Source: VMCP01 sp964408945
GTDB taxonomy: Bacteria; Bacteroidota; Bacteroidia; NS11-12g; UBA955
DNA length: 64,000 nt
Direction of reading: 5' to 3'
Assembly (NCBI GenBank): GCA_964408945.1
Contig: CAYPBJ010000008.1
Coordinates: 1 to 64,000 of the forward strand
Part shown: positions 26,916 to 36,491 of the stretch, one piece after another
Numbering within the stretch: position 1 is the first letter of the stretch
Layout: each line of letters begins with the position of its first letter
Notes under the pieces: generated by a model
Database searches by the model: none
What the model saw: the letters and a program-made list of their open reading frames with translations, nothing else
What the model was told of the DNA's origin: nothing
Position numbers and translations under genes: made by a program

Positions 26916-28139
26916 TTATTGAGCGTCTAAGTTATGTCCCATTTTGGTGCGTTTAGTGTCTAAATACTTGGCGTTGTGTGGATTGGGTTGAACCTTAAGC
27001 GGAACATTTTCCACGATCTCCAATCCATAACCAATGAGACCTGTGCGTTTTCTGGGATTGTTGCTCATCAATTTCATTTTTCTAATTCCCAAATCTCTGA
27101 GTATTTGAGCGCCTATTCCGTAATCTCTCTCATCCATTCCAAATCCGAGTTGTATGTTAGCTTCTACAGTATCGAGGCCTTGTTCTTGAAGTTTGTAGGC
27201 CTTCAATTTATTGAGCAATCCAATACCTCTTCCCTCTTGATTCATGTATACAATAACTCCTTTACCCTCGCTTTCGATGGTCTCCATCGCTTTTTGCAGT
27301 TGTTCACCGCAATCGCATCTACAGCTTCCAAAAATATCGCCGGTCAAGCAACTCGAATGCACTCTGACTAGTACGGGTTCATCTTCGGTCCATTGCCCTT
27401 TGATGAGAGCCAAATGTTCATGGCCCGTATCTTTTTGTCTGTACGCAATCAAATCAAAATCTCCAGAGTGAGTGGGCATTTGCACAGAGATTTCTCTTTT
27501 TATGAGAGACTCATGTTCAATTCTATATTTGATTAAATCTGCAATGCTTACTATCTTCAAATCAAACTTTTTTGCTACTTCCAAAAGGTCTGGTAATCTT
27601 GCCATTGAACCATCTTCGTTAAGAATTTCAACAATGCACCCAGCAGGTTCAAATCCAGCCATTCGAGACAAATCAATGGCAGCTTCGGTGTGTCCGGCTC
27701 TTCTCAAAACACCTTCGGCCTTTGCTTTTAAAGGAAAAATATGTCCTGGTTTACCTAATTCCTCATTTTTTGTGTTGGGGTTGATCAACGCCATAATGGT
27801 TTTTGAGCGATCTTGGGCAGAAATACCCGTCGTACAACCATATCCCAACAAATCAACCGAAATGGTAAAAGCAGTCTCATGAGTAGCTGTATTTTTACCT
27901 ACCATCATGTCCAGCCCTAGTTCATCGCAACGTTCTTCGGTCAGAGGAACACAAATCAAACCACGTCCTTCTCTGGCCATGAAATTCACCAATTCTGGCG
28001 TCATGTTTCTAGCAGCTGTTAGAAAGTCACCTTCATTTTCACGATCTTCATCGTCAACAACTATGATGACCTTGCCTTGTTTTATGTCTTCAATGGCTTC
28101 GGCAATGGTATTAAGTACAACGCGAGGTTGGGAATTCAT
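26916..28139 (-). CDS. ribBA: Bifunctional 3,4-dihydroxy-2-butanone-4-phosphate synthase / GTP cyclohydrolase II
   Basis: This 407-residue enzyme carries two entry steps of riboflavin synthesis. The N-terminal RibB half (about 1-205) shows VVDDEDRENEGD, the metal and substrate acidic loop, and RAGHTEAAIDL. The C-terminal RibA half has RVHSSCLTGDIFGSCRCDCGEQL, the three-cysteine zinc site of GTP cyclohydrolase II, then YMNQEGRGIGLLNK. Both active sites look complete. The start is ATG at 28139, five bases after a -7 element on the minus strand. No FMN riboswitch is possible in the 35 bases that separate it from the divergent gene. Confidence 0.96.
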   Translation of the reverse strand: MNSQPRVVLNTIAEAIEDIKQGKVIIVVDDEDRENEGDFLTAARNMTPELVNFMAREGRGLICVPLTEERCDELGLDMMVGKNTATHETAFTISVDLLGYGCTTGISAQDRSKTIMALINPNTKNEELGKPGHIFPLKAKAEGVLRRAGHTEAAIDLSRMAGFEPAGCIVEILNEDGSMARLPDLLEVAKKFDLKIVSIADLIKYRIEHESLIKREISVQMPTHSGDFDLIAYRQKDTGHEHLALIKGQWTEDEPVLVRVHSSCLTGDIFGSCRCDCGEQLQKAMETIESEGKGVIVYMNQEGRGIGLLNKLKAYKLQEQGLDTVEANIQLGFGMDERDYGIGAQILRDLGIRKMKLMSNNPRKRTGLIGYGLEIVENVPLKVQPNPHNAKYLDTKRTKMGHNLDAQ

Positions 28140-28144
28140 ATTTA

Positions 28145-28152
28145 CAAAGGTA
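28145..28152 (-). promoter_or_regulatory. -7 promoter element of ribBA
   Basis: The minus strand reads TACCTTTG, an exact TAnnTTTG match five bases before the ribBA ATG. It lies ten bases from the divergent element at 28163-28170. Confidence 0.6.
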
Positions 28153-28162
28153 CAATTAATCG

Positions 28163-28170
28163 TACATTTG
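28163..28170 (+). promoter_or_regulatory. -7 promoter element of the GreA-like gene
   Basis: The sequence TACATTTG is an exact TAnnTTTG match, four bases before the GTG start at 28175. Its -33 region would fall at the first codons of ribBA. Confidence 0.55.
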
Positions 28171-28174
28171 AAAT

Positions 28175-28654
28175 GTGACTATTCCCACAAAACCCGAATT
28201 AATCACTGCCATTCTTAAACATTTGGAACATGGCTTAAAAGAGGCTCAAGAATCATTAAATACCTTAAATCAGTCTATGGCAGAGGAAACAAAGAGTAGT
28301 GCAGGAGATAAGTATGAAACTCAACGAGAAATGTTGCAATCAGAGTTGAATTTAGCAGAAAAACAAAAACTGCAGAAAGTAGAACAGTTAAATACATTTT
28401 CACGTCTAATTTCTGCTGCAGAAAACATCATCGATACCGAAAAGTGCATTCCTGGTAGATTCATTGAACTGGATTTGAATGGCACGAAAATACTTGGATT
28501 TTTAGGGCTTGGCTTTGGGGACATCAAGACTTCTTCCATTTTGATTAAGGGAATTGGATTGGAATCTCCGTTAGGAAAACAACTTTTGAATGCACGAAAA
28601 GCAGATTCCATAATTTTCAATCAAAAATCTATTTTCATTTCGAATTGTTTTTAA
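28175..28654 (+). CDS. GreA/GreB-family-like elongation factor domain protein
   Basis: This 159-residue protein has a predicted N-terminal coiled coil (residues about 5-85, rich in Glu, Leu and Lys) and a C-terminal FKBP-like domain ending SPLGKQLLNARKADSI. That ending matches the GreA/GreB C-domain pattern, where SPLG/A is conserved. Gre factors rescue paused RNA polymerase by inserting the coiled-coil tip in the secondary channel. Acidic tip residues cannot be fixed here, so activity is open. The start is GTG at 28175, since the overlapping ATG at 28173 runs straight into TGA. It is followed after four bases by an aldehyde dehydrogenase gene. Confidence 0.7.
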   Translation: MTIPTKPELITAILKHLEHGLKEAQESLNTLNQSMAEETKSSAGDKYETQREMLQSELNLAEKQKLQKVEQLNTFSRLISAAENIIDTEKCIPGRFIELDLNGTKILGFLGLGFGDIKTSSILIKGIGLESPLGKQLLNARKADSIIFNQKSIFISNCF

Positions 28655-28658
28655 GGGT

Positions 28659-30029
28659 ATGAATTTCGAATTACTGAAAAGCCAACAAATAGAATTTATC
28701 AAATCCGGAAAATTGTTATCGGTTGATTATCGAATTGAATTGTTGAATCAGTTAAAGTCTAACATCAAATCTTTAGAAAGTGAAATCTTAAATGCCCTTC
28801 ACGATGATTTTGGAAAATCTGAATTTGAAGCTTATTCCAGTGAAGTTGGATTTATCTACCAGGACATTAATGAAACCATAAAACACATTGGGAAATGGTC
28901 AAAACCCGTTAGAATGCGAACGGCATTATCGCTGTTCCCATCCTCGGCAAAAATATATTCACAGCCCTACGGTAGAGTATTTATCATCGCCCCTTGGAAT
29001 TATCCGTTCCAATTATTGATTGCCCCACTAATAGCTGCTATTTCCGGGGGAAATACCGCCTTACTTAAGCCCAGTGAATTAACCCCGAAGGTATCGGCAA
29101 TCTTAAATAAATTAATCAGTCAAACCTTCCCAAACGAAATTGTTGCGTTGGTTGAAGGCGATGGAATTGAGATTGTTCCACGTGCTATAAATGACTACAG
29201 ACCTGATTTGATTTTTTTTACAGGCTCTACAGCGGTAGGACGAAGCATTGCTAAACAAGCAGCAGAACATTTAATACCTTGTATCCTTGAGTTGGGCGGT
29301 AAAAGTCCCTGCATCATCGATCGATCGGCCGACTTGAAAGTTGCCGTTAAGAGAATTGCCTTTGGAAAATGCATCAATGCGGGTCAAACCTGTGTTGCAC
29401 CTGATTATTTTATTGTGCATGAGTCAATCAAAGAGTCATTTATTAAAGAATACAAAGAAACGGTTGATGGATTTTATTCTGGAAATGCCATTGAAAGCAG
29501 TGATTTTACCCAAATAGTTAATGACCGTCATTTTGAAAGGATTGAAAAATTATTGACTCAAACCAAGGTATTGATGGGGGGAAGAACAGATAAAGACAAG
29601 AGAAAAATTGAACCAACATTGGTAGAAGGGAAATTAGATCATCCCATTATGCAAGAAGAAATTTTTGGTCCTGTTTCACCGGTATTCACGTTTAAAAATG
29701 AGTCTGAAATTTTTGACTTGATAGAGAAAAATAACAACCCTTTGAGTTTGTATTTGTTCACTCAGAATTCTGTGATGGAGAAAAACATAGTTGATCGTAT
29801 TTCGTTTGGAGGTGGTTGCATAAACAATACTCTCATGCATTTGGTTGACCCAAAGCTCCCATTTGGTGGCATTGGTAACTCGGGTCAAGGTGCATACCAC
29901 GGAAAAGCCGGATTCGACGCCTTTACACACAAAAAGAGTGTGGTGAAAACCGCAACTTGGTTCGATTTAAAGCAGAAGTATCCTCCGTACTCGGCAGGAG
30001 CCTTAAAGCTGATTAAAAAATTTCTATAA
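28659..30029 (+). CDS. Aldehyde dehydrogenase, class-3-like
   Basis: This 456-residue NAD(P)-dependent enzyme oxidises aldehydes to acids. Its short length and the motifs IIAPWNYPFQLLIAPLIAAI, FFTGSTAVG, LELGGKSP (general base Glu near residue 210) and NAGQTCVAPDY (nucleophilic Cys near 245) place it in the ALDH3 group, which acts on medium and long-chain or aromatic aldehydes. The C-terminal GGIGNSGQGAYHGKAGFDAFTHKKSV is typical. A detoxifying role is likely, though no substrate can be named. The gene is convergent with the E1 fusion gene, with only four bases between the stop codons. Confidence 0.92.
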   Translation: MNFELLKSQQIEFIKSGKLLSVDYRIELLNQLKSNIKSLESEILNALHDDFGKSEFEAYSSEVGFIYQDINETIKHIGKWSKPVRMRTALSLFPSSAKIYSQPYGRVFIIAPWNYPFQLLIAPLIAAISGGNTALLKPSELTPKVSAILNKLISQTFPNEIVALVEGDGIEIVPRAINDYRPDLIFFTGSTAVGRSIAKQAAEHLIPCILELGGKSPCIIDRSADLKVAVKRIAFGKCINAGQTCVAPDYFIVHESIKESFIKEYKETVDGFYSGNAIESSDFTQIVNDRHFERIEKLLTQTKVLMGGRTDKDKRKIEPTLVEGKLDHPIMQEEIFGPVSPVFTFKNESEIFDLIEKNNNPLSLYLFTQNSVMEKNIVDRISFGGGCINNTLMHLVDPKLPFGGIGNSGQGAYHGKAGFDAFTHKKSVVKTATWFDLKQKYPPYSAGALKLIKKFL

Positions 30030-30033
30030 CTGA

Positions 30034-32079
30034 CTAATAATTAATCAACCAGTTCAATCTTTCGAGCACTTTTTCAGCATTAGGGAGCATTTGCGCTTCC
30101 ATTCCCATGTTTAATGGAACTGCAGGAATGTCTTTGCTACCCAAAGTTTGAACGGGTGCATCTAAGTATTGGAAACACTCTTGGGCAATTCTTCCTGCCA
30201 AAGCTTCTGCAAAGCTATTTCTGAGCGTTTCTTCCGTAAGAACAAGTACTTTACCATGCTTTTTGGTCAATTCAAAAATGGCATTTTCATCGTATGGGGC
30301 CAAGGTTCGCAAATCTATGATTTCAACTTGCCCTTTTAAGTTTTTCGCCGCATTCAACGCCCAATAAACACCCATACCATAAGTAACAACTCCAACTGAA
30401 AGACCATTTTCAACTTTATCCTTGTCTGCCTCTAAAACCACTCGTGCCTTTCCAAACGGAATGACATAATCTTCAGAAGGTTCAGATGTTTTAGCTAATT
30501 CTGTTCCAGCTACTTTACTCCAATACAAACCCTTGTGTTCAAACATAACTACCGGGTTGGGATCATAGAAAGCGGCTTTCATCAACCCCTTCATATCTGC
30601 AGCTGTACTTGGATAGGCAATTTTTATACCTTTGATGGGTAAAATACTACTTTCTACAGTGCCTGAATGGTAAGGCCCTCCACCACCATAAGCACCTGTT
30701 GGCACTCTAATAATGGAAGATACAGGATACTTACCCATAGATAAATAACAACTTTTTGATAATTCAGTAACCAATTGGTTTACACCGGGCCAAATGTAAT
30801 CGGCAAATTGAATTTCAACTATGGGTTTACACCCTACAGCACTCATGCCGGCGGTACTTCCAACAATGTATGCCTCCTGAATGGGTGTATTGAATACTCT
30901 TGACTTGCCGTATTTATCAGCCAATGTAGCGGCTTCCCTAAACACGCCACCCAAACGATGTCCTACATCTTGACCATATAACAATGCTTCTGGGTGATTT
31001 TTTAGGATTTCATCCACCGCAAATAAAGCGGCATCTACCATAACAACGGGTTCACGTCCCTCGGGAGCTCTAACACCCTGTTCCTCAGTAATAGGTGTAG
31101 GAGCCAAAATATGATCAAATAACGAATCAGGTTGAGGGTCTGCCGCATTTTTTGCTTTTTCAAAATCCTGACTAACCATATCAGCTACTTTGGAGGCAAT
31201 GGCATCCAATTCTGCTTCGGTTACGGCTAAACTCAACAAAAGTTGTTTTAAGCGTGGAAGCGGATCTTGTTTTTGCTGTTTCTCTAAATCATCTCTATAC
31301 CATTCGCTTCTAACTCCAGAAGTATGGTGTCCCAACAAAGGAACTTTAACATGAACCAACATGGGTTCACGGTTGGCTCTAACAATTTCAATGGCACGCT
31401 TCATTTCATCGTGGCATTGCACAAAATCAGATCCATTGATTCTTATTCTTCGAAGACCCTTGAAACCCAAACCGTATTCAAAGGCATCCATGGCACGCAT
31501 TTCATCTCCTGAAGCTGAAATTCCCCAATCGTTATCCTGGATAAGATAAATAATGGGTAATTTATGAAGAACAGCCATCTGCAATGCTTCAGCAACTTCA
31601 CCTTCAGTGACTGAACCATCTCCGAGAGAGCATAAAACAACAGGTTTTTCAGCCGAAGTAAGTAAGCCTTGACTTTCCTTGTATTTGAGTCCGTGTGCAG
31701 CCCCCGTAGCAGGAATGGCTTGCATGCCCGTAGCACTGCTTTGATGGGGCATTTTGGGCATATCTGCCCTGTTTAAAGAGGGGTGTGCGTAATACGTTCT
31801 TCCGCCACTAAATGGGTCTTCTGCCTTGGCCAAGAGCTGCAACATCAACTCATATGGAGTCATACCCATTGACAAAAGCATACTTTCATCTCGATAGTAA
31901 GGATACACATAATCAACTGACTTCATGTGTAATCCGGTAGCGATTTGAATTGCTTCGTGACCCTTAGAAGTACTGTGAACATACTTTGTTATGGGTCTAT
32001 TTTCGTCATATATTGCGGCCATCGCACGGGCAGTTTGCATCAATTCCCAGGCCTTAAGAAGTACTTGTTTGTCTATCAT
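30034..32079 (-). CDS. 2-oxoacid dehydrogenase E1, alpha and beta subunits fused (681 aa)
   Basis: This single chain joins the alpha and beta parts of a branched-chain type 2-oxoacid dehydrogenase E1, the thiamine-diphosphate decarboxylase of the complex. The alpha half (about 1-320) has TSKGHEAIQIATG, YYRDESMLLSMG, and the complete ThDP motif LGDGSVTEG...QDNDWGIS near residues 152-185. The beta half (about 345-681) has LYGQDVGHRLGGVFR, FNTPIQEAYIVGSTAGMS and EIQFADYIWPGVNQL. Lipoylated E2 and E3 are not next to it. A second fused E1 lies at 49414-51822. The start is ATG at 32079. The likely substrate is a branched-chain 2-oxoacid, by similarity only. Confidence 0.9.
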   Translation of the reverse strand: MIDKQVLLKAWELMQTARAMAAIYDENRPITKYVHSTSKGHEAIQIATGLHMKSVDYVYPYYRDESMLLSMGMTPYELMLQLLAKAEDPFSGGRTYYAHPSLNRADMPKMPHQSSATGMQAIPATGAAHGLKYKESQGLLTSAEKPVVLCSLGDGSVTEGEVAEALQMAVLHKLPIIYLIQDNDWGISASGDEMRAMDAFEYGLGFKGLRRIRINGSDFVQCHDEMKRAIEIVRANREPMLVHVKVPLLGHHTSGVRSEWYRDDLEKQQKQDPLPRLKQLLLSLAVTEAELDAIASKVADMVSQDFEKAKNAADPQPDSLFDHILAPTPITEEQGVRAPEGREPVVMVDAALFAVDEILKNHPEALLYGQDVGHRLGGVFREAATLADKYGKSRVFNTPIQEAYIVGSTAGMSAVGCKPIVEIQFADYIWPGVNQLVTELSKSCYLSMGKYPVSSIIRVPTGAYGGGGPYHSGTVESSILPIKGIKIAYPSTAADMKGLMKAAFYDPNPVVMFEHKGLYWSKVAGTELAKTSEPSEDYVIPFGKARVVLEADKDKVENGLSVGVVTYGMGVYWALNAAKNLKGQVEIIDLRTLAPYDENAIFELTKKHGKVLVLTEETLRNSFAEALAGRIAQECFQYLDAPVQTLGSKDIPAVPLNMGMEAQMLPNAEKVLERLNWLINY

Positions 32080-32165
32080 TCGAATCGCACTACAATTTTA
32101 GGCAATTTAATTTTGAGTTTTGAATCGAATCTAAAAACATTATCTTGCAAGAATATCTGTATTTT

Positions 32166-34790
32166 ATGACAAAGCGCAACCTACTGATTGCCTTATTATT
32201 TATTGGCTTTAATTCCTCTCTTTTATCTCAAGGAGAAGGCGATACGGCACAAATTGACCGAATAGACGAAGTTAGAATTAAGCAAAATAGACTCAAAGAA
32301 AAACTCAAAGAGTCAGCTCTTACTGTTGAAAGCATGACCGCTCAAAGCATCAAAGAAACTCCAGCTTCTGATTTTTACGAGGCATTGGGTCATCTTAAAG
32401 GCGTTGATGTAACTTCTGCTTCTTTGGGATTTAGAATTGTTAATACTCGTGGGTTTAACTCTACCTCACCCGTTCGTACACTTCAAGTCATTGACGGAGT
32501 AGATAATCAAAGCCCTGGATTGAATTTCTCGTTGGGTAACTTCTTAGGAGCTTCAGAGTTAGATGTTGCTGGACAAGAAATTGTGGTGGGTGCAAGTTCA
32601 TCGTATTATGGACCAGGGGCATTTAACGGTGTAATTAGCATGACTACCAAAGACCCATGGAAAACTCCAGGTTTCAGTTACAAATTCAAAATGGGCGAAA
32701 GGCAATTGATGGAAAATTCATTGCGCTATGCTAAAGTTTTTTACGACAAGAAACACAGGGAATTGTTTGCCTTTAAAACAAACTTCTATTACATGCAAGC
32801 CTATGATTGGGTTGCAGATAATCAAGACCCAGTACAAGATTCAAAAGTAGCAAGAAACAACCCAGGGGGTTACGATGCCATCAACAAATACGGCGATGAA
32901 GTTCTTAGACCAGGCGAATACGATCAAACGAGTGTTGCTGGTATGTATGACGTTCCCGGATTGAACCGTTATTTTAGAGATGGATATTGGGAAAAAGATT
33001 TGGTTGATTACAACACCTATAATTTAAAAACCAGTGCTGCCTTTGCCGCTAAACCCTTCAAAGACAAGCGAAAGGAATTCATCTATCAAATCAATTTTGG
33101 TATGGGTACTACTGTTTATCAAGGCGATAATAGATATAGCTTAAATGATATTCAATTTCTCCAAAACAGAATTGAATACAAACATAAAGACGGGTTTATT
33201 CGTGCATACGCTACGCATGAAGACGCGGGGAATACTTATGATGCTGTTTTCACTGCCCTTCTCATGCAACAAGCAACCAAACCCGATGACCTTTGGGGAG
33301 GAGATTATCAAAATTATTGGCGAAACAAAATCAAGCCTCAAGTAAAAAAACTACCCGGATATCCGAATTTCTTTCCTGCTGATAGTCTGCAATTATTCAA
33401 TAAAATGATGGCTGATTTGGTCAATAACAACATAGACCAATTTACGCAGTGGCACAATGAAGCTAGGGCAAAGGCCAACTCTGCCAACGATTTCAGAGGA
33501 ATTCAACATCCTTTTGATGTAACTTATAATAGATTTGAGCCGGGTTCTGAAAGATTTGATTCATTGAAAAATGCCATCACTAGTAAAAAAAGCTTTGGTG
33601 AAGGTGGTAGCGGATTTTACGATAAAAGTGCCCTTTATAATTTCCAAGCAGAGCATAACTTTGATTTAGGCAACAGACATAAACTTAAATTGGGTGTAAG
33701 TGGTAGATTATACACGCCCAATTCAGCAGGAACTATTTTTTCAGATACCAACGGAAGAGTTATTACAAATACTGAGGCGGGTGCTTATGCGGGTTATGAG
33801 AAAAAATACATGAAAGACAAGTTGAAAATGAACGCCACCTTCAGGATTGACAAGAATGTGAATTTTCCATTTGTATACTCCCCTGCATTGTCTTTTGTTT
33901 ACACCCCTGACAAGATTACCTATTATCGCGTTTCGTTGACCAGCGGTGTTAGAAATCCTACGTTGGCTGACCAATATTTATATTACAATGTGGGAAGAGC
34001 TATTTTGTTGGGGAACATTAAGGGATATCAGAATTTGGTTACCATGGAATCTCTCAACGATTATTTCTTAGTTGCCCAGCCTGACCTTAGCATTCTAAGG
34101 TATTTTGATGTAGCGCCAGTGGTTCCGGAGAAAGTCAAAAGTATTGAAGTTGGGTACAAAGCATTTCTCTTCAAAAATAAACTCAACATTGATTTCAGTG
34201 CTTATTATTCCTATTATGAAGATTTCATAGGATATAAAATTGGATTCGACCCATTTATAGATCCTACAATCAATAAGATTATGGGTGGACAAGTATACAG
34301 AATTGCAACAAATGCAGAAACTCCAGTCACTACGCAAGGTACATCCATTGGCTTAAACTATTTCTTTGGCGACTATTACACCATTGGCTTTAACCATTCA
34401 TACAACCAATTGAATAAGCAAGACAATCAAGATCCAATCATACCTGCTTTCAACACACCGAGGCATAAATTCAATTTAAGCTTATCAGGAAGTCAGATGA
34501 AAGTAAAAAACGTGGAGCAACTTTCGTTCAATATTAACTTTAAATGGGTAGAAGGTTTTGTTTTTGAAGGAAGTCCACAATTTACCGGAAACATTTCCTC
34601 TTATTATTTAATTGATGCCATGGTAGCCAAAGAAATCCCCAAATATCACCTACAATGTAAACTTGGAGCATCTAATTTAACCAACAATATGGTGATGCAA
34701 GTGTATGGTGGGCCGCGGATTGGCCGAATGGCTTACTTCTCTGTACTGTATGATTTGCCCACGAAGGCAAATACACACACCAATAAGTAA
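32166..34790 (+). CDS. TonB-dependent outer-membrane receptor
   Basis: This 874-residue receptor has a signal peptide (MTKRNLLIALLFIGFNSSLLSQ), a plug domain (residues about 40-170) with SDFYEALGHLKGVDVTS, NTRGFNSTSPVRTLQVIDGVDNQSPG and GPGAFNGVISMTTK, and a 22-strand type barrel to the end. The N-terminal carboxypeptidase-like domain usual in SusC proteins is missing and no SusD partner follows, so a metal chelate or small-molecule substrate is as likely as a glycan. The chosen start is ATG at 32166, because an upstream TTG at 32145 would put seven residues before the signal peptide. A secreted T9SS protein gene follows after 52 AT-rich bases. Confidence 0.9.
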   Translation: MTKRNLLIALLFIGFNSSLLSQGEGDTAQIDRIDEVRIKQNRLKEKLKESALTVESMTAQSIKETPASDFYEALGHLKGVDVTSASLGFRIVNTRGFNSTSPVRTLQVIDGVDNQSPGLNFSLGNFLGASELDVAGQEIVVGASSSYYGPGAFNGVISMTTKDPWKTPGFSYKFKMGERQLMENSLRYAKVFYDKKHRELFAFKTNFYYMQAYDWVADNQDPVQDSKVARNNPGGYDAINKYGDEVLRPGEYDQTSVAGMYDVPGLNRYFRDGYWEKDLVDYNTYNLKTSAAFAAKPFKDKRKEFIYQINFGMGTTVYQGDNRYSLNDIQFLQNRIEYKHKDGFIRAYATHEDAGNTYDAVFTALLMQQATKPDDLWGGDYQNYWRNKIKPQVKKLPGYPNFFPADSLQLFNKMMADLVNNNIDQFTQWHNEARAKANSANDFRGIQHPFDVTYNRFEPGSERFDSLKNAITSKKSFGEGGSGFYDKSALYNFQAEHNFDLGNRHKLKLGVSGRLYTPNSAGTIFSDTNGRVITNTEAGAYAGYEKKYMKDKLKMNATFRIDKNVNFPFVYSPALSFVYTPDKITYYRVSLTSGVRNPTLADQYLYYNVGRAILLGNIKGYQNLVTMESLNDYFLVAQPDLSILRYFDVAPVVPEKVKSIEVGYKAFLFKNKLNIDFSAYYSYYEDFIGYKIGFDPFIDPTINKIMGGQVYRIATNAETPVTTQGTSIGLNYFFGDYYTIGFNHSYNQLNKQDNQDPIIPAFNTPRHKFNLSLSGSQMKVKNVEQLSFNINFKWVEGFVFEGSPQFTGNISSYYLIDAMVAKEIPKYHLQCKLGASNLTNNMVMQVYGGPRIGRMAYFSVLYDLPTKANTHTNK

Positions 34791-34842
34791 ATGAAAAAAT
34801 AATCATTTATTTTATTAATTTCGTTTAAAACTAAACTAAAAT

Positions 34843-36384
34843 ATGAGAAAATTATTACTTGTTGGGTCGTTTGCTTTAGCTTGTATTTCAAGCATTTCGG
34901 CTCAAATTCGTTTCGTTGACAATGTCATCGATCGTTCAAAAGTTTCGGTAACTAAAAATGTTACCTATGCACAAAATTACACAGTTCTTTATGGTGATAT
35001 GGACACCACCAAAGCTGGTCCTCAATTCATGTTGGAGTCCCTAAAAATGGATATTTATGCTCCAAATGATGGTTCAAGCAATCGTCCGTTAATTATCTAT
35101 CTACATACTGGTAGTTTTTTACCCAGATACATCAATAACACACCAACAGGTGCGAAAGACGACAGTGCCACTGTTGAAATGTGCTATGAATTTGCACGTA
35201 AAGGTTATGTTGTTGCATCTATTGCTTACCGTCAAGGGTGGGATCCTCGCTCTTTAGATGAAAATGTTCGTCGTAGCACTATCATCAACGCGGCTTATAA
35301 AGGTGTTCAAGATTTACACTCTTGCATTCGTTGGTGGAAAGAAAACGTTTCAGCGTTTGGTAATACATTTGGTGTTGACACTACCAAATATTGCGTTGGT
35401 GGACAAGGAACAGGTTCTTACATCACTTCGGCTTATGCTGCTTTAGATCGTCAGAGCGAAATTGTAATTGATAAATTTAGAAACCCAAGCACAGGTGCAG
35501 CAATGGTAATGGATGCTATTTGGGGAGATCGTTATGGATATGGTGGAATCACCGTTCCTACTCCACAAGGCGGCCCATTTAATATGGTTAACACTCCTGG
35601 ACATACATCAGACGATGCAAAAATAGCCTTCCAAATTGGAGGTGCATTAGGAGATACATCTTGGTTAGAAAAAGGTGAAATCCCAATGTTGTGGTCACAT
35701 TCAGTGAATGACCCATTTGCTCCATACACCACAGGAATGGTCAACGTACCAGGTACCACCCTTCAAGTAGTTGAAGTTTCTGGTGGATACGATGTAATGG
35801 ACCGTGCCGATAAATTTGGAAACAACGATGTATTCAAAGGAAAGGTAATGGATGATTATACCCGTGCAGTGAATAAAGTAAATAACGGTATTGATGGTTT
35901 ATATCCTATTGTAGGTTTGGTAAACGCTTCAGGACCATACGAGTGGTGGGATACTGCCGCTATCAAAATGTTGCCTAAACAATTCTATCCAGTTGATGCA
36001 ATTTTGGCTGGTGCAAAAGCTACAAATCCCTATATGAGTAAGAGTCGTGCGTTGTTATTTATTGACAGTTTGCAACGTTATTTTTCACCTCGTATGGCGG
36101 TAGCTATGGGCTTAGTAGAAAGCGTAGGTATTAACAAAATTAACTGGGCTTCTAACGTTACGGTTGCTCCAAACCCAGCTAAAAATCACCTAACTCTTCA
36201 CAACAATTGGGAAAACAACAACTTGTTGAGCGCAGAAATCAGAAATATCAACGGACAAAAAGTTCGTTCATTGAATGTTACAGGAAATCACAATGAGTAC
36301 ACTTTAGATTTACCTGCAGGTATTTACATGATTTCTATGCAATTTGAAAATGGAATGGGTTCTACCAAATTGGTGGTTGAATAA
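34843..36384 (+). CDS. Secreted alpha/beta-hydrolase-like protein with T9SS sorting domain
   Basis: This 513-residue protein has a signal peptide (to about ISSISAQ), a carboxylesterase-like alpha/beta fold domain (about 60-400), and a type A T9SS sorting domain at the end (from about 435, NVTVAPNPAKNHLTLHN to GIYMISMQF). The fold assignment rests on LIIYLHTGSFLP, the oxyanion loop, and YVVASIAYRQGWDP. At the nucleophile elbow the sequence is VGGQGTGSY, so Gly stands where the GxSxG Ser is expected and the domain may be inactive or use a shifted Ser. The protein is probably anchored on the cell surface. A rho-independent terminator follows. Confidence 0.8.
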   Translation: MRKLLLVGSFALACISSISAQIRFVDNVIDRSKVSVTKNVTYAQNYTVLYGDMDTTKAGPQFMLESLKMDIYAPNDGSSNRPLIIYLHTGSFLPRYINNTPTGAKDDSATVEMCYEFARKGYVVASIAYRQGWDPRSLDENVRRSTIINAAYKGVQDLHSCIRWWKENVSAFGNTFGVDTTKYCVGGQGTGSYITSAYAALDRQSEIVIDKFRNPSTGAAMVMDAIWGDRYGYGGITVPTPQGGPFNMVNTPGHTSDDAKIAFQIGGALGDTSWLEKGEIPMLWSHSVNDPFAPYTTGMVNVPGTTLQVVEVSGGYDVMDRADKFGNNDVFKGKVMDDYTRAVNKVNNGIDGLYPIVGLVNASGPYEWWDTAAIKMLPKQFYPVDAILAGAKATNPYMSKSRALLFIDSLQRYFSPRMAVAMGLVESVGINKINWASNVTVAPNPAKNHLTLHNNWENNNLLSAEIRNINGQKVRSLNVTGNHNEYTLDLPAGIYMISMQFENGMGSTKLVVE

Positions 36385-36418
36385 CTGATTCATTATCAAT
36401 TAAAATATTGATTTCACG

Positions 36419-36450
36419 AAAGGGCCGCTTCAAATAAGCGGCCTTTTCTT
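36419..36450 (+). terminator. Rho-independent terminator after the T9SS hydrolase-like gene
   Basis: A perfect 8-bp stem, GGCCGCTT at 36423-36430 and AAGCGGCC at 36436-36443 with a 5-nt loop, is followed by TTTT and preceded by AAAG. The stem is GC-rich in an AT-rich setting. It separates the secreted protein gene from ileS. Confidence 0.85.
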
Positions 36451-36466
36451 TTGGGTCAAAATCACG

Positions 36467-36474
36467 TATTTTTG
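36467..36474 (+). promoter_or_regulatory. -7 promoter element of ileS
   Basis: The sequence TATTTTTG is an exact TAnnTTTG match 17 bases before the ileS ATG and just downstream of the terminator. It would drive ileS and probably the DksA/TraR-like gene and lspA. Confidence 0.55.
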
Positions 36475-36491
36475 CAGTTTTACGTAATTCC

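Noticed and set aside
26900..28174. FMN riboswitch before ribBA
   Set aside because: Only 35 bases separate ribBA from the divergent gene and a promoter element abuts the start codon. There is no room for the aptamer.
32145..32165. TTG start for the TonB receptor, seven codons upstream
   Set aside because: It would place seven residues before a normal signal peptide. The ATG at 32166 gives the usual Lys-Arg then hydrophobic order.
34793..34815. AT-rich inverted repeat AAATGA/TCATTT between the receptor and the T9SS protein gene
   Set aside because: The stem is almost all A-T and short, so it is likely chance in an AT-rich gap.
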